Shown: piece by piece, positions 8,088 through 15,979 of the stretch | How positions within the stretch are numbered: position 1 is the stretch's first letter | Layout: each line of letters starts with the position of its first letter | Assembly (NCBI GenBank): GCA_016286165.1 | Contig: JAEESE010000019.1 | Coordinates: forward strand, 1-60,849 | Length of the DNA: 60,849 nucleotides | Direction of reading: 5' to 3' | Source of the DNA: Bacteroidaceae bacterium | GTDB taxonomy: Bacteria; Bacteroidota; Bacteroidia; Bacteroidales; Bacteroidaceae | Made by a program: the position numbers and the translations under genes | Notes under the pieces: generated by a model | What the model was told of the DNA's origin: nothing | The model's database searches: none | The model's input: only the letters and a program-made list of their open reading frames with translations

Positions 8088-8359
8088 TTGTTCAGTTTTT
8101 TCGCGGGTTTAACTTTTACTACTTCATAGAGCTCATCCCAGAACAGGAGCAGCCAACGGCGCTCGGTCCTTGAGTAGACGGTCAGGATAGGGTCCTGTGT
8201 CGGGTCTAATCGGTATTGAATCCTGTCCTTCCTTGGGATTAGAGACCGTTTGCGTGTCACCATCATGTCGAAGTGCCACTTGGCGCCCTGGGTGATGTAC
8301 CGGTATTTTATCTTGCACAATCCCGATGCAAGACGGCTGATAATCTCTTCACGTGTCAT
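8081..8359 (-). CDS. hypothetical protein, operon member
   Basis: 92 residues, MTREEIISRLASGLCKIKY..., rich in Arg, Lys and aromatic residues, without signal peptide. It overlaps the HNH gene by 4 bp at its start and the SH3-like gene by 7 bp at its end, which supports a real, co-translated gene. The pattern KYRYITQGAKWHFDMMVTR suggests a small beta-barrel like its neighbour, but the match is weak. Confidence 0.55.
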   Translation of the reverse strand: MTREEIISRLASGLCKIKYRYITQGAKWHFDMMVTRKRSLIPRKDRIQYRLDPTQDPILTVYSRTERRWLLLFWDELYEVVKVKPAKKLNKW

Positions 8360-8955
8360 TGCGGCTCACCTCCTTCCATTCTGTTCAGCTGCAGAGCCAG
8401 CTCCACTTCAACATCAAGACGGGTGGCACCTGGCGGCATTGCAGCGATGATTTGCATCCGAAGTTTGTCTATCTCAGCCTGCCGCTGAGCACGTTTCTGC
8501 TTTCTTTGCATGGGCGCTAATTTATTCATTTCCTGAATCTTGCTACTCCTTATGGTGTTTTCTTTTTGCGAAATCAGCTGTAAGTTGCTTGGGCGGTCGT
8601 CCAATGAATTGTTATTGATATGGTCCACTACCCAAAGCCGTGTTTCAGCAGGGCGGAAACCGAAAATGCATAGGTAGGTAAGAGGTGCGCATAAAAGGTG
8701 CACTATTTTCCCTTTATGCCGAAACTTAAACTCCCTTCTTGGCTTGCAGCGATGATTGCTTTTTTTGTTATAGTTTAAGGCTACTTCTAGCTGGACGCAC
8801 ACTTTACGCTTATAGCGCCGATGATAGAAGCAGTGCCAGAACCGCAGGGGAACATCGTTCTTCAGATCGTCGGGGCAGTACTTCAGTACGCCCTCCCACG
8901 TGGGCACCCATTCGAGATGGGTGCCTTGTGGTTCGGTTGTGTGAAACTTTTTCAT
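8356..8955 (-). CDS. HNH endonuclease-like protein
   Basis: 199 residues. The signature VVDHINNNSLDDRPSNLQL, then SQKENTIRSS, is that of phage HNH homing-type nucleases: DH and the second N provide the metal-binding beta-beta-alpha site. Upstream residues (~60-95) are basic (RRYKRKV, KPRREFKFRHKGK), and the C-terminus is a helical, Lys/Arg-rich segment. A 4-bp overlap links it to the following gene. It may be a free-standing homing nuclease or a phage packaging-type nuclease; genes flanking it look phage- or satellite-derived. Confidence 0.8.
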   Translation of the reverse strand: MKKFHTTEPQGTHLEWVPTWEGVLKYCPDDLKNDVPLRFWHCFYHRRYKRKVCVQLEVALNYNKKSNHRCKPRREFKFRHKGKIVHLLCAPLTYLCIFGFRPAETRLWVVDHINNNSLDDRPSNLQLISQKENTIRSSKIQEMNKLAPMQRKQKRAQRQAEIDKLRMQIIAAMPPGATRLDVEVELALQLNRMEGGEPQ

Positions 8956-8968
8956 ACGTTAATAATCT

Positions 8969-9337
8969 TTAATCGAAGATATCCTCCGCTAAAATCTGTT
9001 GAATCTTCTCCTGGTTGTATGACAGTTCGAAGATGCTTCGCTCTACGAACCTTCTAAGATGTGTATCGTAATCCAAGCACTCAGACATGTATTTCACAAG
9101 CTCGTAGTAATGCTTGCAGTAAGCAGACATAACGCGAACTTCCTTAATATCAGCCTTTTGGGTTGCTGCTTTGCACATTTCTTGAACTTTATCCTGCGTC
9201 ATGATGAATTCGCCGTCTTGCAGTTGTGCGCTCTCCAACTCATTACGGTTGTTTTGAGCAAGCTCAATTTCGGACAAAAGGTTGGCGTTGTCCTCGACCA
9301 GCTCCTTTAATTCGTTAAACTTTGTTTCGTTGTACAT
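8969..9337 (-). CDS. hypothetical helical protein, first gene of the accessory unit
   Basis: 122 residues from the ATG at 9337 (MYNETKFNELKELVED). A longer reading frame extends upstream to 9469 but would pass through the promoter at 9441-9471, so the shorter start is preferred. The protein is acidic and helical (LLSEIELAQNNRNELESAQL), probably coiled coil in its first half, with no known motif. It stands 13 bases before the HNH gene and likely leads an operon running down to 7464 or beyond. Confidence 0.6.
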   Translation of the reverse strand: MYNETKFNELKELVEDNANLLSEIELAQNNRNELESAQLQDGEFIMTQDKVQEMCKAATQKADIKEVRVMSAYCKHYYELVKYMSECLDYDTHLRRFVERSIFELSYNQEKIQQILAEDIFD

Positions 9338-9440
9338 AATTAATGTGAATTTTAACTTGGTTAGACATGCGGTGCTTCGAAGCAGGCTTTGTTCGCGACC
9401 AAAGTAGGCTTTAGCACCCTGTGAAGCTAGCTTTCGAGTG

Positions 9441-9471
9441 CAAAGGTAGACAACAAAAAAACGTCCCACAA
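9441..9471 (-). promoter_or_regulatory. promoter with overlapping palindromic operator
   Basis: On the minus strand TACCTTTG (9448-9441) forms the -7 box and TTG (9471-9469) the -33 box with a 20-base spacer. The -33 box lies inside an imperfect palindrome at 9463-9482 (GTCCCACA...TGTGGAAC), and the phased GGGAA array starts immediately upstream. This layout suggests a repressor or activator site controlling the accessory unit. Confidence 0.6.
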
Positions 9472-9480
9472 GCTGTGGAA

Positions 9481-9556
9481 CGTTTTGGGAATGGTTTGGG
9501 AATGGTTTGGGAACGATTGAGAAATTTTTGGGAACGTTTTGGGAACGTTTTGGGAA
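9481..9556. repeat. seven-copy 11-bp-phased GGGAA (TTCCC) array
   Basis: GGGAA begins at 9487, 9498, 9509, (GAGAA 9519), 9530, 9541 and 9552: spacing 11 bp except once 10. The consensus unit is CGTTTTGGGAA. One repeat per helical turn places all sites on the same face of the DNA. The array is directly upstream of the promoter at 9441-9471 and directly downstream of the 9564-10064 gene. It could be an iteron-like replication site or a cooperative operator. Confidence 0.75.
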
Positions 9557-9563
9557 TCGCTAT

Positions 9564-10064
9564 CTATTCCAGATTGACGTTTTGTTTCGCTAACTCTTCA
9601 GATAGGGATATTACTACCGCTCGGCACTGCTTGTACACCGCCTCGTCGCTACGGCTTGGTTTCACCCTATCCAGCTGTCGCGCATCCTGATTCATAAACG
9701 ACAGCGTCACTAATTTTCGAATATTTTCGTAGCCGCATTCAGGATCCAGTTTCTTCGTAAACGGCAAGCTGGCAATCCGTTCGCAAAACTCCAAGCCCTT
9801 CACAGGGTAGTTGCACTGCCAACGCAGATACCAATACACCGCCGCCCATTTCACTTTCGTGTCAAGGGGCTTGCCCTCGCCGCAGATAGCTTCAATGGCA
9901 CGCGCCACCTGCTCGTCGGTGTATTCGTTTCGCTTTATACCGCCGTCACTTCCTACTGTATTGTGAACGGGAGCGTTAAATGTTACAGGAGCTTGGTAGT
10001 AGTTGTTGATTTTTCCGTAGAAATTGTTCACCACTCTCTTGTTTACTCTCTCTTGTTGTCTCAT
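9564..10064 (-). CDS. hypothetical protein of the accessory region
   Basis: 166 residues. The N-terminus is basic and Asn-rich (VNKRVVNNFYGKINNYYQ). Residues ~45-130 are helical with conserved-looking aromatics (KVKWAAVYWYLRWQCNYP, GLEFCERIASLPF). No signal peptide or membrane span. Similar proteins are, to my recollection, widespread in Bacteroidales accessory regions, but I cannot name a family. It sits alone between the branched hairpin (10146-10288) and the GGGAA array, so a DNA-binding regulator of that array is possible but unproven. Confidence 0.6.
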   Translation of the reverse strand: MRQQERVNKRVVNNFYGKINNYYQAPVTFNAPVHNTVGSDGGIKRNEYTDEQVARAIEAICGEGKPLDTKVKWAAVYWYLRWQCNYPVKGLEFCERIASLPFTKKLDPECGYENIRKLVTLSFMNQDARQLDRVKPSRSDEAVYKQCRAVVISLSEELAKQNVNLE

Positions 10065-10145
10065 AGTCTGAAAACCTTACTTTTGATGATTTGATTGAAT
10101 AAAATATTATACAAAAAGCAAGGGCAGACGAGTTAGTAAATACAC

Positions 10146-10288
10146 GTTAACCCCGGGATTCTCAGGCCCCTGTAGGATATGCATAAACAACCGCCGCCCT
10201 CGCCGTGAACTGGTCACGCGATGCGATGGTCGCATATCTCTTTCCTACAGGTTTAAGCCGCTGTGGCTTACTGAGAATTCGGGGTTAG
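10146..10288. other. branched inverted-repeat structure, ~140 nt
   Basis: The outer arms TAACCCCGGGATTCTCAG (from 10148) and CTGAGAATTCGGGGTTA (10271-10287) pair almost fully. Within them CCTGTAGGA..TATGC (10169-10182) pairs with GCATAT...TCCTACAGG (10232-10251), and TAAGCC-GCTGT-GGCTTA (10254-10270) forms a separate hairpin. The result is a three-way junction. It has no T-tract. Candidates are a structured RNA, a recombination site folded from single strand, or a non-autonomous element. It separates the restriction operon from the accessory genes. Confidence 0.6.
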
Positions 10289-10399
10289 AAAAGATTGCGA
10301 TTTTCTACGCTACGTTATGTTGTGTTTCTATCTTGTTTCCTAATCGATAGTCTTTTTTCGTTGAACTTCAAGGCACGCCAAGCGGCCTATATATATAAC

Positions 10400-13300
10400 T
10401 CATTCCTGCGCAATATATTGCTCTATATCGCCAGAAAAGTTGTTAGTGATGTTGATATTTATTGTCGGCTGCAAGTTTTCTTCGTCGTCAGCCCAGCGGT
10501 CGCACTGAGCCATCACAGTTACGAGTGCCTGCTCTTGCCCTTCGGGTGGGTAGTTGTATTTCTTCAGCAGACGCTTCACCATCACGCGCATCTTGGCGCG
10601 ACTCGACTCCTTGCGGTTCCAGTCGATGGTGCGGTTGCGTCGCAGCTCTTCGGTCAGCTCTTTCGTCAGCTCCACAAACTGCTCGTCGGAGTAGGCCTGC
10701 CGTATGCCTTCGGGCGAAGTAAGCGCGTCGTAGAAGGCTTTCTCTTCTTTGTTCAGTCCCAGCGCATTGCCCTCTTCTTCCTGTCGGCGTATCTCTTCGG
10801 CCATCTTCAGCAGCTCCTCGATAACTTCCTCGTTGGTCAGCATACCTTTCAGGTAGTTGGACAGCGCGCGGTTCATCATCTCCGAGAAGCGCTGGCTCTG
10901 CACTACGTTAGTGCGTTCGAACGAGCGCAGACGGTCGTTCATCAGTTTCTTCAACAACTGCAGCGCCAGGTTTTTCTCCTTCATCCTCCGAATCTCTTTG
11001 ATGAAGCTTTCGTCGAAGAGCGAGAACTCCACGCCTGAGAACAGGTTGATAACTCCCTGACTCTTGATGCTCTGTTCCAATAGCTGGCTGATGCGTTCGT
11101 TGATATCGTGCTTCGTCACCTTGCCTTTCTGGCGGAAACGAACGAGCATCACCCTCACGGCGTCCATGAACGTCACTTCCTTACGCTCTTGCTCGGTGGT
11201 CAGCGAGCGGCACAGCGTCAGCGCGTTATGCAGCAGCTGGCTCTCGCTGATGAAGTTCTTCAGGCGTTCTTCCTGTTGAGCGTCGAGCATGAAGTTCACA
11301 CCGCCGTTGATGATCTTCGCCCTTGTGGCATTGTCGCCGTCGAAGAACGCGCTGTAGTCGTAGCCGTGCATCAGGTCGCGGCACACCTCCAGCTTCTCCA
11401 AGAATTTCACGCGCGCCGTGGTCTTTATGTTCGGGTCGCCGTATTGGTTGCGGTCGCGCTGTGTGTAGTCCTTCATTGCCTGACGCAGTGCGCTGGCGAT
11501 ACCTACGTAGTCCACTACCAAGCCGCCCTCCTTGTCGGGGAACACGCGGTTGACGCGTGCGATGGCCTGCATCAGGTTGTGACCCTTCATAGGCTTATAG
11601 ACATACATCGTGGCAAGGCTCGGCACGTCGAAACCCGTCAGCCACATATCCACCACGATGGCTATCTTCATCGGCGACGTGTCGTCCTTGAAAAGCTTCG
11701 CGTATTCCTTGTTTGTGCGGTCATTGATGAGCTGGTGCCATTCCTCCTTGTCCTTGTTGCTGGGGCTTGCCACCACGTGCACTTTCTCTTTCCACTCAGG
11801 GCGCAGCTCCATCAACCTCTTGTATATCTTGAAAGCCGCCAACTTGTTGTAGGCCACAATCATCGCCTTGCCAGTCAGTTCGTTGGCGCGGTTCTCCTCG
11901 TAGTGGCTAACGATGTCGTCGCACAGGCTCCGTATTGTCTCATCGCTGCACAGCAGTCCCTTTATGCCGCTGTTGTCGTTCTTCGCCTTGGCGGTCTGCT
12001 CGGGCGTGGCGCCCTCGTCGGCCAGCTCGTCGAAAGCCTCGTCCAACTGCCGCAGCTTGTCCTCGTCGAGGTTCAGGTTGATGACGCGGCTCTCGTAATA
12101 GACGGGGCGCGTGGCGCCGTCGGCTACAGCCTGCGTCATATCGTATACGTCGATGTAGTTGCCGAACACCTCTTGTGTGTCGCGGTCGCGGTCAGAGATG
12201 GGCGTGCCCGTGAAGCCCACGAACACGGCGTTGGGCAGCGCCTCGCGCATCAGTCGCGCGAAGCCTTTCTTCATGCGCTCGCTCTTCTCGTCCCAATGCT
12301 CCTCGCCGTACTGCGAGCGGTGCGCCTCGTCGGTGATTACGACGATGTTGCGGCGGTCAGATAGCAAGCCCGTGCCCTCCTCGAACTTCTGTATCGTCGT
12401 GAAGATGATGCCGCCCGTTTCCAAGTCCTTCAACTTGGTCTTCAGGTCGGCACGACCGCCCTCGGCAGCTTTCGTCTCCTTGCCTTTGGCATTCAGCTCG
12501 AAGCCTACGCGCTGCGGCGTCTGACGCACGAACTTGCTGCATCCAGCAAACTGCTCGTACAGCTGCTGGTCCAGGTCATTGCGGTCGGTCACGACCACCA
12601 CCGTCAGCCCCGGCACCATCATCATCAGCTTGTGCACGAAGAACACCATCGACAGCGACTTGCCGGAGCCCTGTGTGTGCCAGAACACGCCGCCCTTGCC
12701 GTCGCGACGCTCGTAGGCCTCGCGGGCACGTGCCAGCGCTTTGTTAACAGCGAAATATTGGTGGTATGCGCCCATCACCTTGCGCGCCTTGCCTTCCTTG
12801 TGGTCGAAGCAGACGAAGTTACGCAGGATGTCCAGCAGGCGACCCTTCGGGAAGATGCCCTCGAAGAATGTGTCGTAGGGAATCACCTTGTCGGTACTGT
12901 ATTCGCCGTTCTTCGATTTCCATTCCATGTATCGGTTCTGCGGTGCCGTGATGGTGCCTGCGCGCGTGCACAGCATATCGCTCGTCACCGAGAACGCGTT
13001 ATAGACGAACAGGCTCGGGCATTTCTGCTGGTACTGCCTGAGTTGCAGATAGGCATCGTCCTCTTCCACGCCCGCGTTCGTCGGCGATTTCAGTTCCACG
13101 ACCACCAGCGGCAGGCCGTTCACCATCACCACCAAGTCGCAGCGTATCTTGCCGTATTCCTCAACCGACCACTGGTTCACCACCTTGAAGCGGTTCTTGA
13201 CGGCATTCTCGAAGTCGATGAGTTTCACCAGCGCCGTGCGCGAGCGTCCGTCCTCGGCATACTTCACCTCTACGCCGCTCTGCAGGTAGTCCATCAGCGT

Positions 13301-13546
13301 CTCGTTGCGCTGCTCCAGCGTGCCCTCGTGGATGGAGGTCACCATGCGCTGTGCCTCGCTGAGCACCGCAGCAGAAGCCGCAGGATTCAGCCGCCGCAGT
13401 GCGGCCTCTAAGTCTGCCACGTAGCACGGCTGGCGGTAGTCGCGCTCCACGTCGTAGCCGCACTCATGGTCGTAGCCCAGCTTCTCTGTGAACAGCTCTA
13501 TCAACGCCTGCTCGTAATCGTTTTCTGTGAAGTTGTCGGTTGCCAT
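10400..13546 (-). CDS. hsdR: type I restriction enzyme, R (motor/nuclease) subunit
   Basis: 1048 residues, the usual length. The N-terminal nuclease domain carries LPLVVVELKSP (PD-(D/E)XK motif). The SF2 translocase follows: WHTQGSGKSLS (Walker A, ~290), VITDEAHRSQYG (motif II) and VGFTGTP (motif III), then RVNRVFPDKEGGLVVDY in the second RecA domain. The C-terminus (~720-1000) resembles the T1RH-like/DUF3387 helical region that docks on the methylase. It pumps unmethylated DNA and cuts it at a distance, using HsdM2-HsdS for recognition. It ends the operon, 2 bp after the extra 394-residue gene. No GC-rich insertions are present. Confidence 0.96.
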   Translation of the reverse strand: MATDNFTENDYEQALIELFTEKLGYDHECGYDVERDYRQPCYVADLEAALRRLNPAASAAVLSEAQRMVTSIHEGTLEQRNETLMDYLQSGVEVKYAEDGRSRTALVKLIDFENAVKNRFKVVNQWSVEEYGKIRCDLVVMVNGLPLVVVELKSPTNAGVEEDDAYLQLRQYQQKCPSLFVYNAFSVTSDMLCTRAGTITAPQNRYMEWKSKNGEYSTDKVIPYDTFFEGIFPKGRLLDILRNFVCFDHKEGKARKVMGAYHQYFAVNKALARAREAYERRDGKGGVFWHTQGSGKSLSMVFFVHKLMMMVPGLTVVVVTDRNDLDQQLYEQFAGCSKFVRQTPQRVGFELNAKGKETKAAEGGRADLKTKLKDLETGGIIFTTIQKFEEGTGLLSDRRNIVVITDEAHRSQYGEEHWDEKSERMKKGFARLMREALPNAVFVGFTGTPISDRDRDTQEVFGNYIDVYDMTQAVADGATRPVYYESRVINLNLDEDKLRQLDEAFDELADEGATPEQTAKAKNDNSGIKGLLCSDETIRSLCDDIVSHYEENRANELTGKAMIVAYNKLAAFKIYKRLMELRPEWKEKVHVVASPSNKDKEEWHQLINDRTNKEYAKLFKDDTSPMKIAIVVDMWLTGFDVPSLATMYVYKPMKGHNLMQAIARVNRVFPDKEGGLVVDYVGIASALRQAMKDYTQRDRNQYGDPNIKTTARVKFLEKLEVCRDLMHGYDYSAFFDGDNATRAKIINGGVNFMLDAQQEERLKNFISESQLLHNALTLCRSLTTEQERKEVTFMDAVRVMLVRFRQKGKVTKHDINERISQLLEQSIKSQGVINLFSGVEFSLFDESFIKEIRRMKEKNLALQLLKKLMNDRLRSFERTNVVQSQRFSEMMNRALSNYLKGMLTNEEVIEELLKMAEEIRRQEEEGNALGLNKEEKAFYDALTSPEGIRQAYSDEQFVELTKELTEELRRNRTIDWNRKESSRAKMRVMVKRLLKKYNYPPEGQEQALVTVMAQCDRWADDEENLQPTININITNNFSGDIEQYIAQE

Positions 13547-13548
13547 AA

Positions 13549-14733
13549 TCAGAATGGTATATTGTGTTCTTTGCAGTAAGCTTCTATCTCATCGTCCGTC
13601 TCGAAGACCTTGTCGCAGATCTTCTCGAAGGACAGGCGGGCATCGGAAGTATAGTCCTTGGAGGCGTTCATCACCTTGGACAACTTGGTGATGAAAGTGC
13701 AGAAATCCGAATTCAGATTATTCAGTTTCTCTATGGTGATATAGTCCAACGCCTTCTCGCGTGCAGGATATAATATTGTAGCTTCGGTGGCCTGCATCAG
13801 TATAATGCCTATACCAAAAGCGTTATTTAGTCGTTCCATCTCATCCTCCAGCCCATCGGAAATCTCAAAGGCTACCAGATAACCGAAGTTTGCCCAACTA
13901 CTATTCGACAGGGCTTGGAAATAATACTGCTTCAGCTGATAGTCGGATTCTATCTTCCGCTTCATCTCATACGAGTAGATATGAACCGTTTCCTTGGGCT
14001 CGGTAGCTTTCAGCAGCGAGAGCGTTGCATCATTCTTGAACTCTTCAAACTGCACGCCGACGATATCAGGATGCACCCATTTCTGAGCGTTATCCACTTG
14101 ATGATTTGATTTCTCGTGGAAAATTGTCTTGGCATAAATGCCTCTTGTTCGAAGGAAGTTGCAGAACAACTTATGCAGAGAACGTTCGTCATAGGTCTTT
14201 GAGGCCGCCGGTTTGGTAACAACTGCTGGTGTCGGCACAGGTGCCGAGCCGGCATTTTTGATTAGTTCTTCAATGATTTCAGCATAACGAGTGAGGTCGC
14301 AACAAGTGCCGATAGAACCAGCTGAATTGCGAAGCTTTTGAGGCATCGCCTTGCGAGGAATAGTCACATCCATCCATTCCACCCTACGGCGATGGTGCAG
14401 TTCGCTGTTAGGCACATAATAGTAGTCGCTGCTGATAGTGCCTACGTAATAATAGCCTTCACCTGAAGGGCAGAGAACAGTATCGCCTATCTTCAGCCCC
14501 TTGACAATCGTCCACGTGAAACCGCAAATGAGTCCTGCCGATGTCTTCGATTTCTCAGGGAACAGTTTCTGCCACTTGGGGATGTACTTCTTGTTGAAGT
14601 CGCGCCAGTTCTCAAAGAGAGAATCTGAGAAATCCTCATTGACCTCAAATTCACTACCTATAAAGCCAGCTTCGCGGCACATCTTTGCATATTTGCCGCC
14701 CTTGCCTAACATAACTCGGTTATACTGTTTCAT
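13549..14733 (-). CDS. putative accessory restriction protein (PUA/EVE-like N-domain plus COG2958-like PD-(D/E)XK domain)
   Basis: 394 residues, lying between hsdS and hsdR in the same operon (21-bp and 2-bp gaps). Residues ~1-160 match a module seen at the N-terminus of modification-dependent restriction proteins: MLGKGGKYAKMCREAGFIG, then GDTVLCPSGEGYYYVGTI, HHRRRVEWMDVTIPR. Residues ~185-375 match COG2958-type proteins: WVHPDIVGVQFEEF, YSYEMKRKIES, YYFQALSNSSWANFGYLVAF. The spaced D...E-x-K is compatible with a PD-(D/E)XK nuclease core. I infer a second, possibly modified-DNA-sensing, effector carried with the type I system. Domain names rest on remembered motif patterns. Confidence 0.7.
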   Translation of the reverse strand: MKQYNRVMLGKGGKYAKMCREAGFIGSEFEVNEDFSDSLFENWRDFNKKYIPKWQKLFPEKSKTSAGLICGFTWTIVKGLKIGDTVLCPSGEGYYYVGTISSDYYYVPNSELHHRRRVEWMDVTIPRKAMPQKLRNSAGSIGTCCDLTRYAEIIEELIKNAGSAPVPTPAVVTKPAASKTYDERSLHKLFCNFLRTRGIYAKTIFHEKSNHQVDNAQKWVHPDIVGVQFEEFKNDATLSLLKATEPKETVHIYSYEMKRKIESDYQLKQYYFQALSNSSWANFGYLVAFEISDGLEDEMERLNNAFGIGIILMQATEATILYPAREKALDYITIEKLNNLNSDFCTFITKLSKVMNASKDYTSDARLSFEKICDKVFETDDEIEAYCKEHNIPF

Positions 14734-14754
14734 ATCTTGATAGTATTATTTGTC

Positions 14755-15975
14755 TTACAATTCATTAACTTTCAACTCACCTGACATCAAGCGAGGCAAG
14801 AGGGTGTCGCGAAGGGTTGCGAGGCGGCGAGATTCAAATCCATTATTCCTTATAGTATCCATGACACTCTTAAAATAGGGGGCAATCGGCTCTAACAAAG
14901 ACTTTGGAGGAAGGGGTATTTTGTAGTTCCCAATTGTTTCTCCTGATACTCTCTGCCTGCCGCTGCTTCCATTCATGTTCTTTGTTGCATATCCTTTAAA
15001 ATATTCATCTCTACATAGAAAGTACAACAGTTCAGGCAAGAAGCCATCTTTAGTAGTCATAACAATATATTCAGTAGAGCCGAATGCAATTTCTTTCTCT
15101 TCAAGAAAGTTAACGTATGCAACTTTCCCATTTTCTAAGCATGGAGTTATGCGAGCCATTAACGTGTCTTGATTTTGAAATCTCATTCCTCCTGTGTACT
15201 CTTTTGTTTCGCATAATAGAGGGAACGGTCCAGAAGTCGGCATATTCTTCATATCAAGATAAGTAGCTTTATCACCTTTCTTGATTGACCTTGTTGGATT
15301 AATAGAAGCTATTTCATAAAGTCTGCCCACTCTCCACCCCTTTGGAATCATTCCCAGCTCACTCTCGACAAATTCGCCATCGCGGAAGGGCTCGAAATCG
15401 ACGAACCACGACTTGAACAAAGCCTGAGCCTGAGCCTCCAAATTCTCATTGATGCGACGATTCAACTCGATTTTATCATCGAGGGAGGACAAAATAGATA
15501 TAATCTTATTAGCTATATCGGGTTCTGGATATAAAATTGGAAATTCCCGAAGCGAATTAAGGGTTAAATAAGCCTGTGTAGATCCTGCTAATCTCTGATG
15601 GATGTATTCCTTCACTTGGGGCGTTTTTAACCAATAATAAAGCCAAGTGCTCTTGTCTTTGTCTCTCCCAAATTTAAAAATCCCCATGTTTTTAACAGCG
15701 AAATCAATATACTCCATTTTCACTTGTACAACATTCCCAATTGTTCCTATCATGCTAAAGAGTATGTCATATTGATCGACAGCGCTTCGAGTAGTCACTT
15801 TATTATAATCCTCTTCTGAAATATAATTTGCAGAAGAGAAATCTATTATATTGTCTTTTAAATGCTTTGATGTGATTAGATAATGACCAAACTCTTGAGG
15901 CTTGGGACTATCATGAGTTCCATCAGTAACATTTTGGCAAAATTCCTTTGCTTTATATTCTTTCCACTCACTCAT
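14755..15975 (-). CDS. hsdS: type I restriction-modification specificity subunit
   Basis: 406 residues from the ATG at 15975 (MSEWKEYKAKEFCQN), 4 bases after the hsdM stop; the longer frame reaching 16227 overlaps hsdM out of frame and is rejected. Two target-recognition domains (~1-170 and ~215-365) are each followed by a conserved helical spacer: SSLDDKIELNRRINENLEAQ in the middle and LATLRDTLLPRLMSGEL at the end. IPKGWRVGRLYEIASINP opens the second half. HsdS chooses the bipartite site for methylation and cleavage. Its domains are AT-richer than hsdM and hsdR, as is common for exchanged specificity domains. Confidence 0.95.
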   Translation of the reverse strand: MSEWKEYKAKEFCQNVTDGTHDSPKPQEFGHYLITSKHLKDNIIDFSSANYISEEDYNKVTTRSAVDQYDILFSMIGTIGNVVQVKMEYIDFAVKNMGIFKFGRDKDKSTWLYYWLKTPQVKEYIHQRLAGSTQAYLTLNSLREFPILYPEPDIANKIISILSSLDDKIELNRRINENLEAQAQALFKSWFVDFEPFRDGEFVESELGMIPKGWRVGRLYEIASINPTRSIKKGDKATYLDMKNMPTSGPFPLLCETKEYTGGMRFQNQDTLMARITPCLENGKVAYVNFLEEKEIAFGSTEYIVMTTKDGFLPELLYFLCRDEYFKGYATKNMNGSSGRQRVSGETIGNYKIPLPPKSLLEPIAPYFKSVMDTIRNNGFESRRLATLRDTLLPRLMSGELKVNEL

Positions 15976-15979
15976 AGCC

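Noticed and set aside
9481..9556. Possible CRISPR or microsatellite
   Set aside because: Units are 11 bp without spacers and keep helical phase; no cas genes. An operator or iteron array fits better.
10146..10288. Integron attC site
   Set aside because: The ends do not match the RYYYAAC/GTTRRRY core sites and no integrase is nearby.
11108..13411. Plus-strand frames of 250-420 codons opposite hsdR
   Set aside because: They mirror hsdR, are His/Val/Leu-rich without domain signatures, and hsdR motifs on the other strand are complete.
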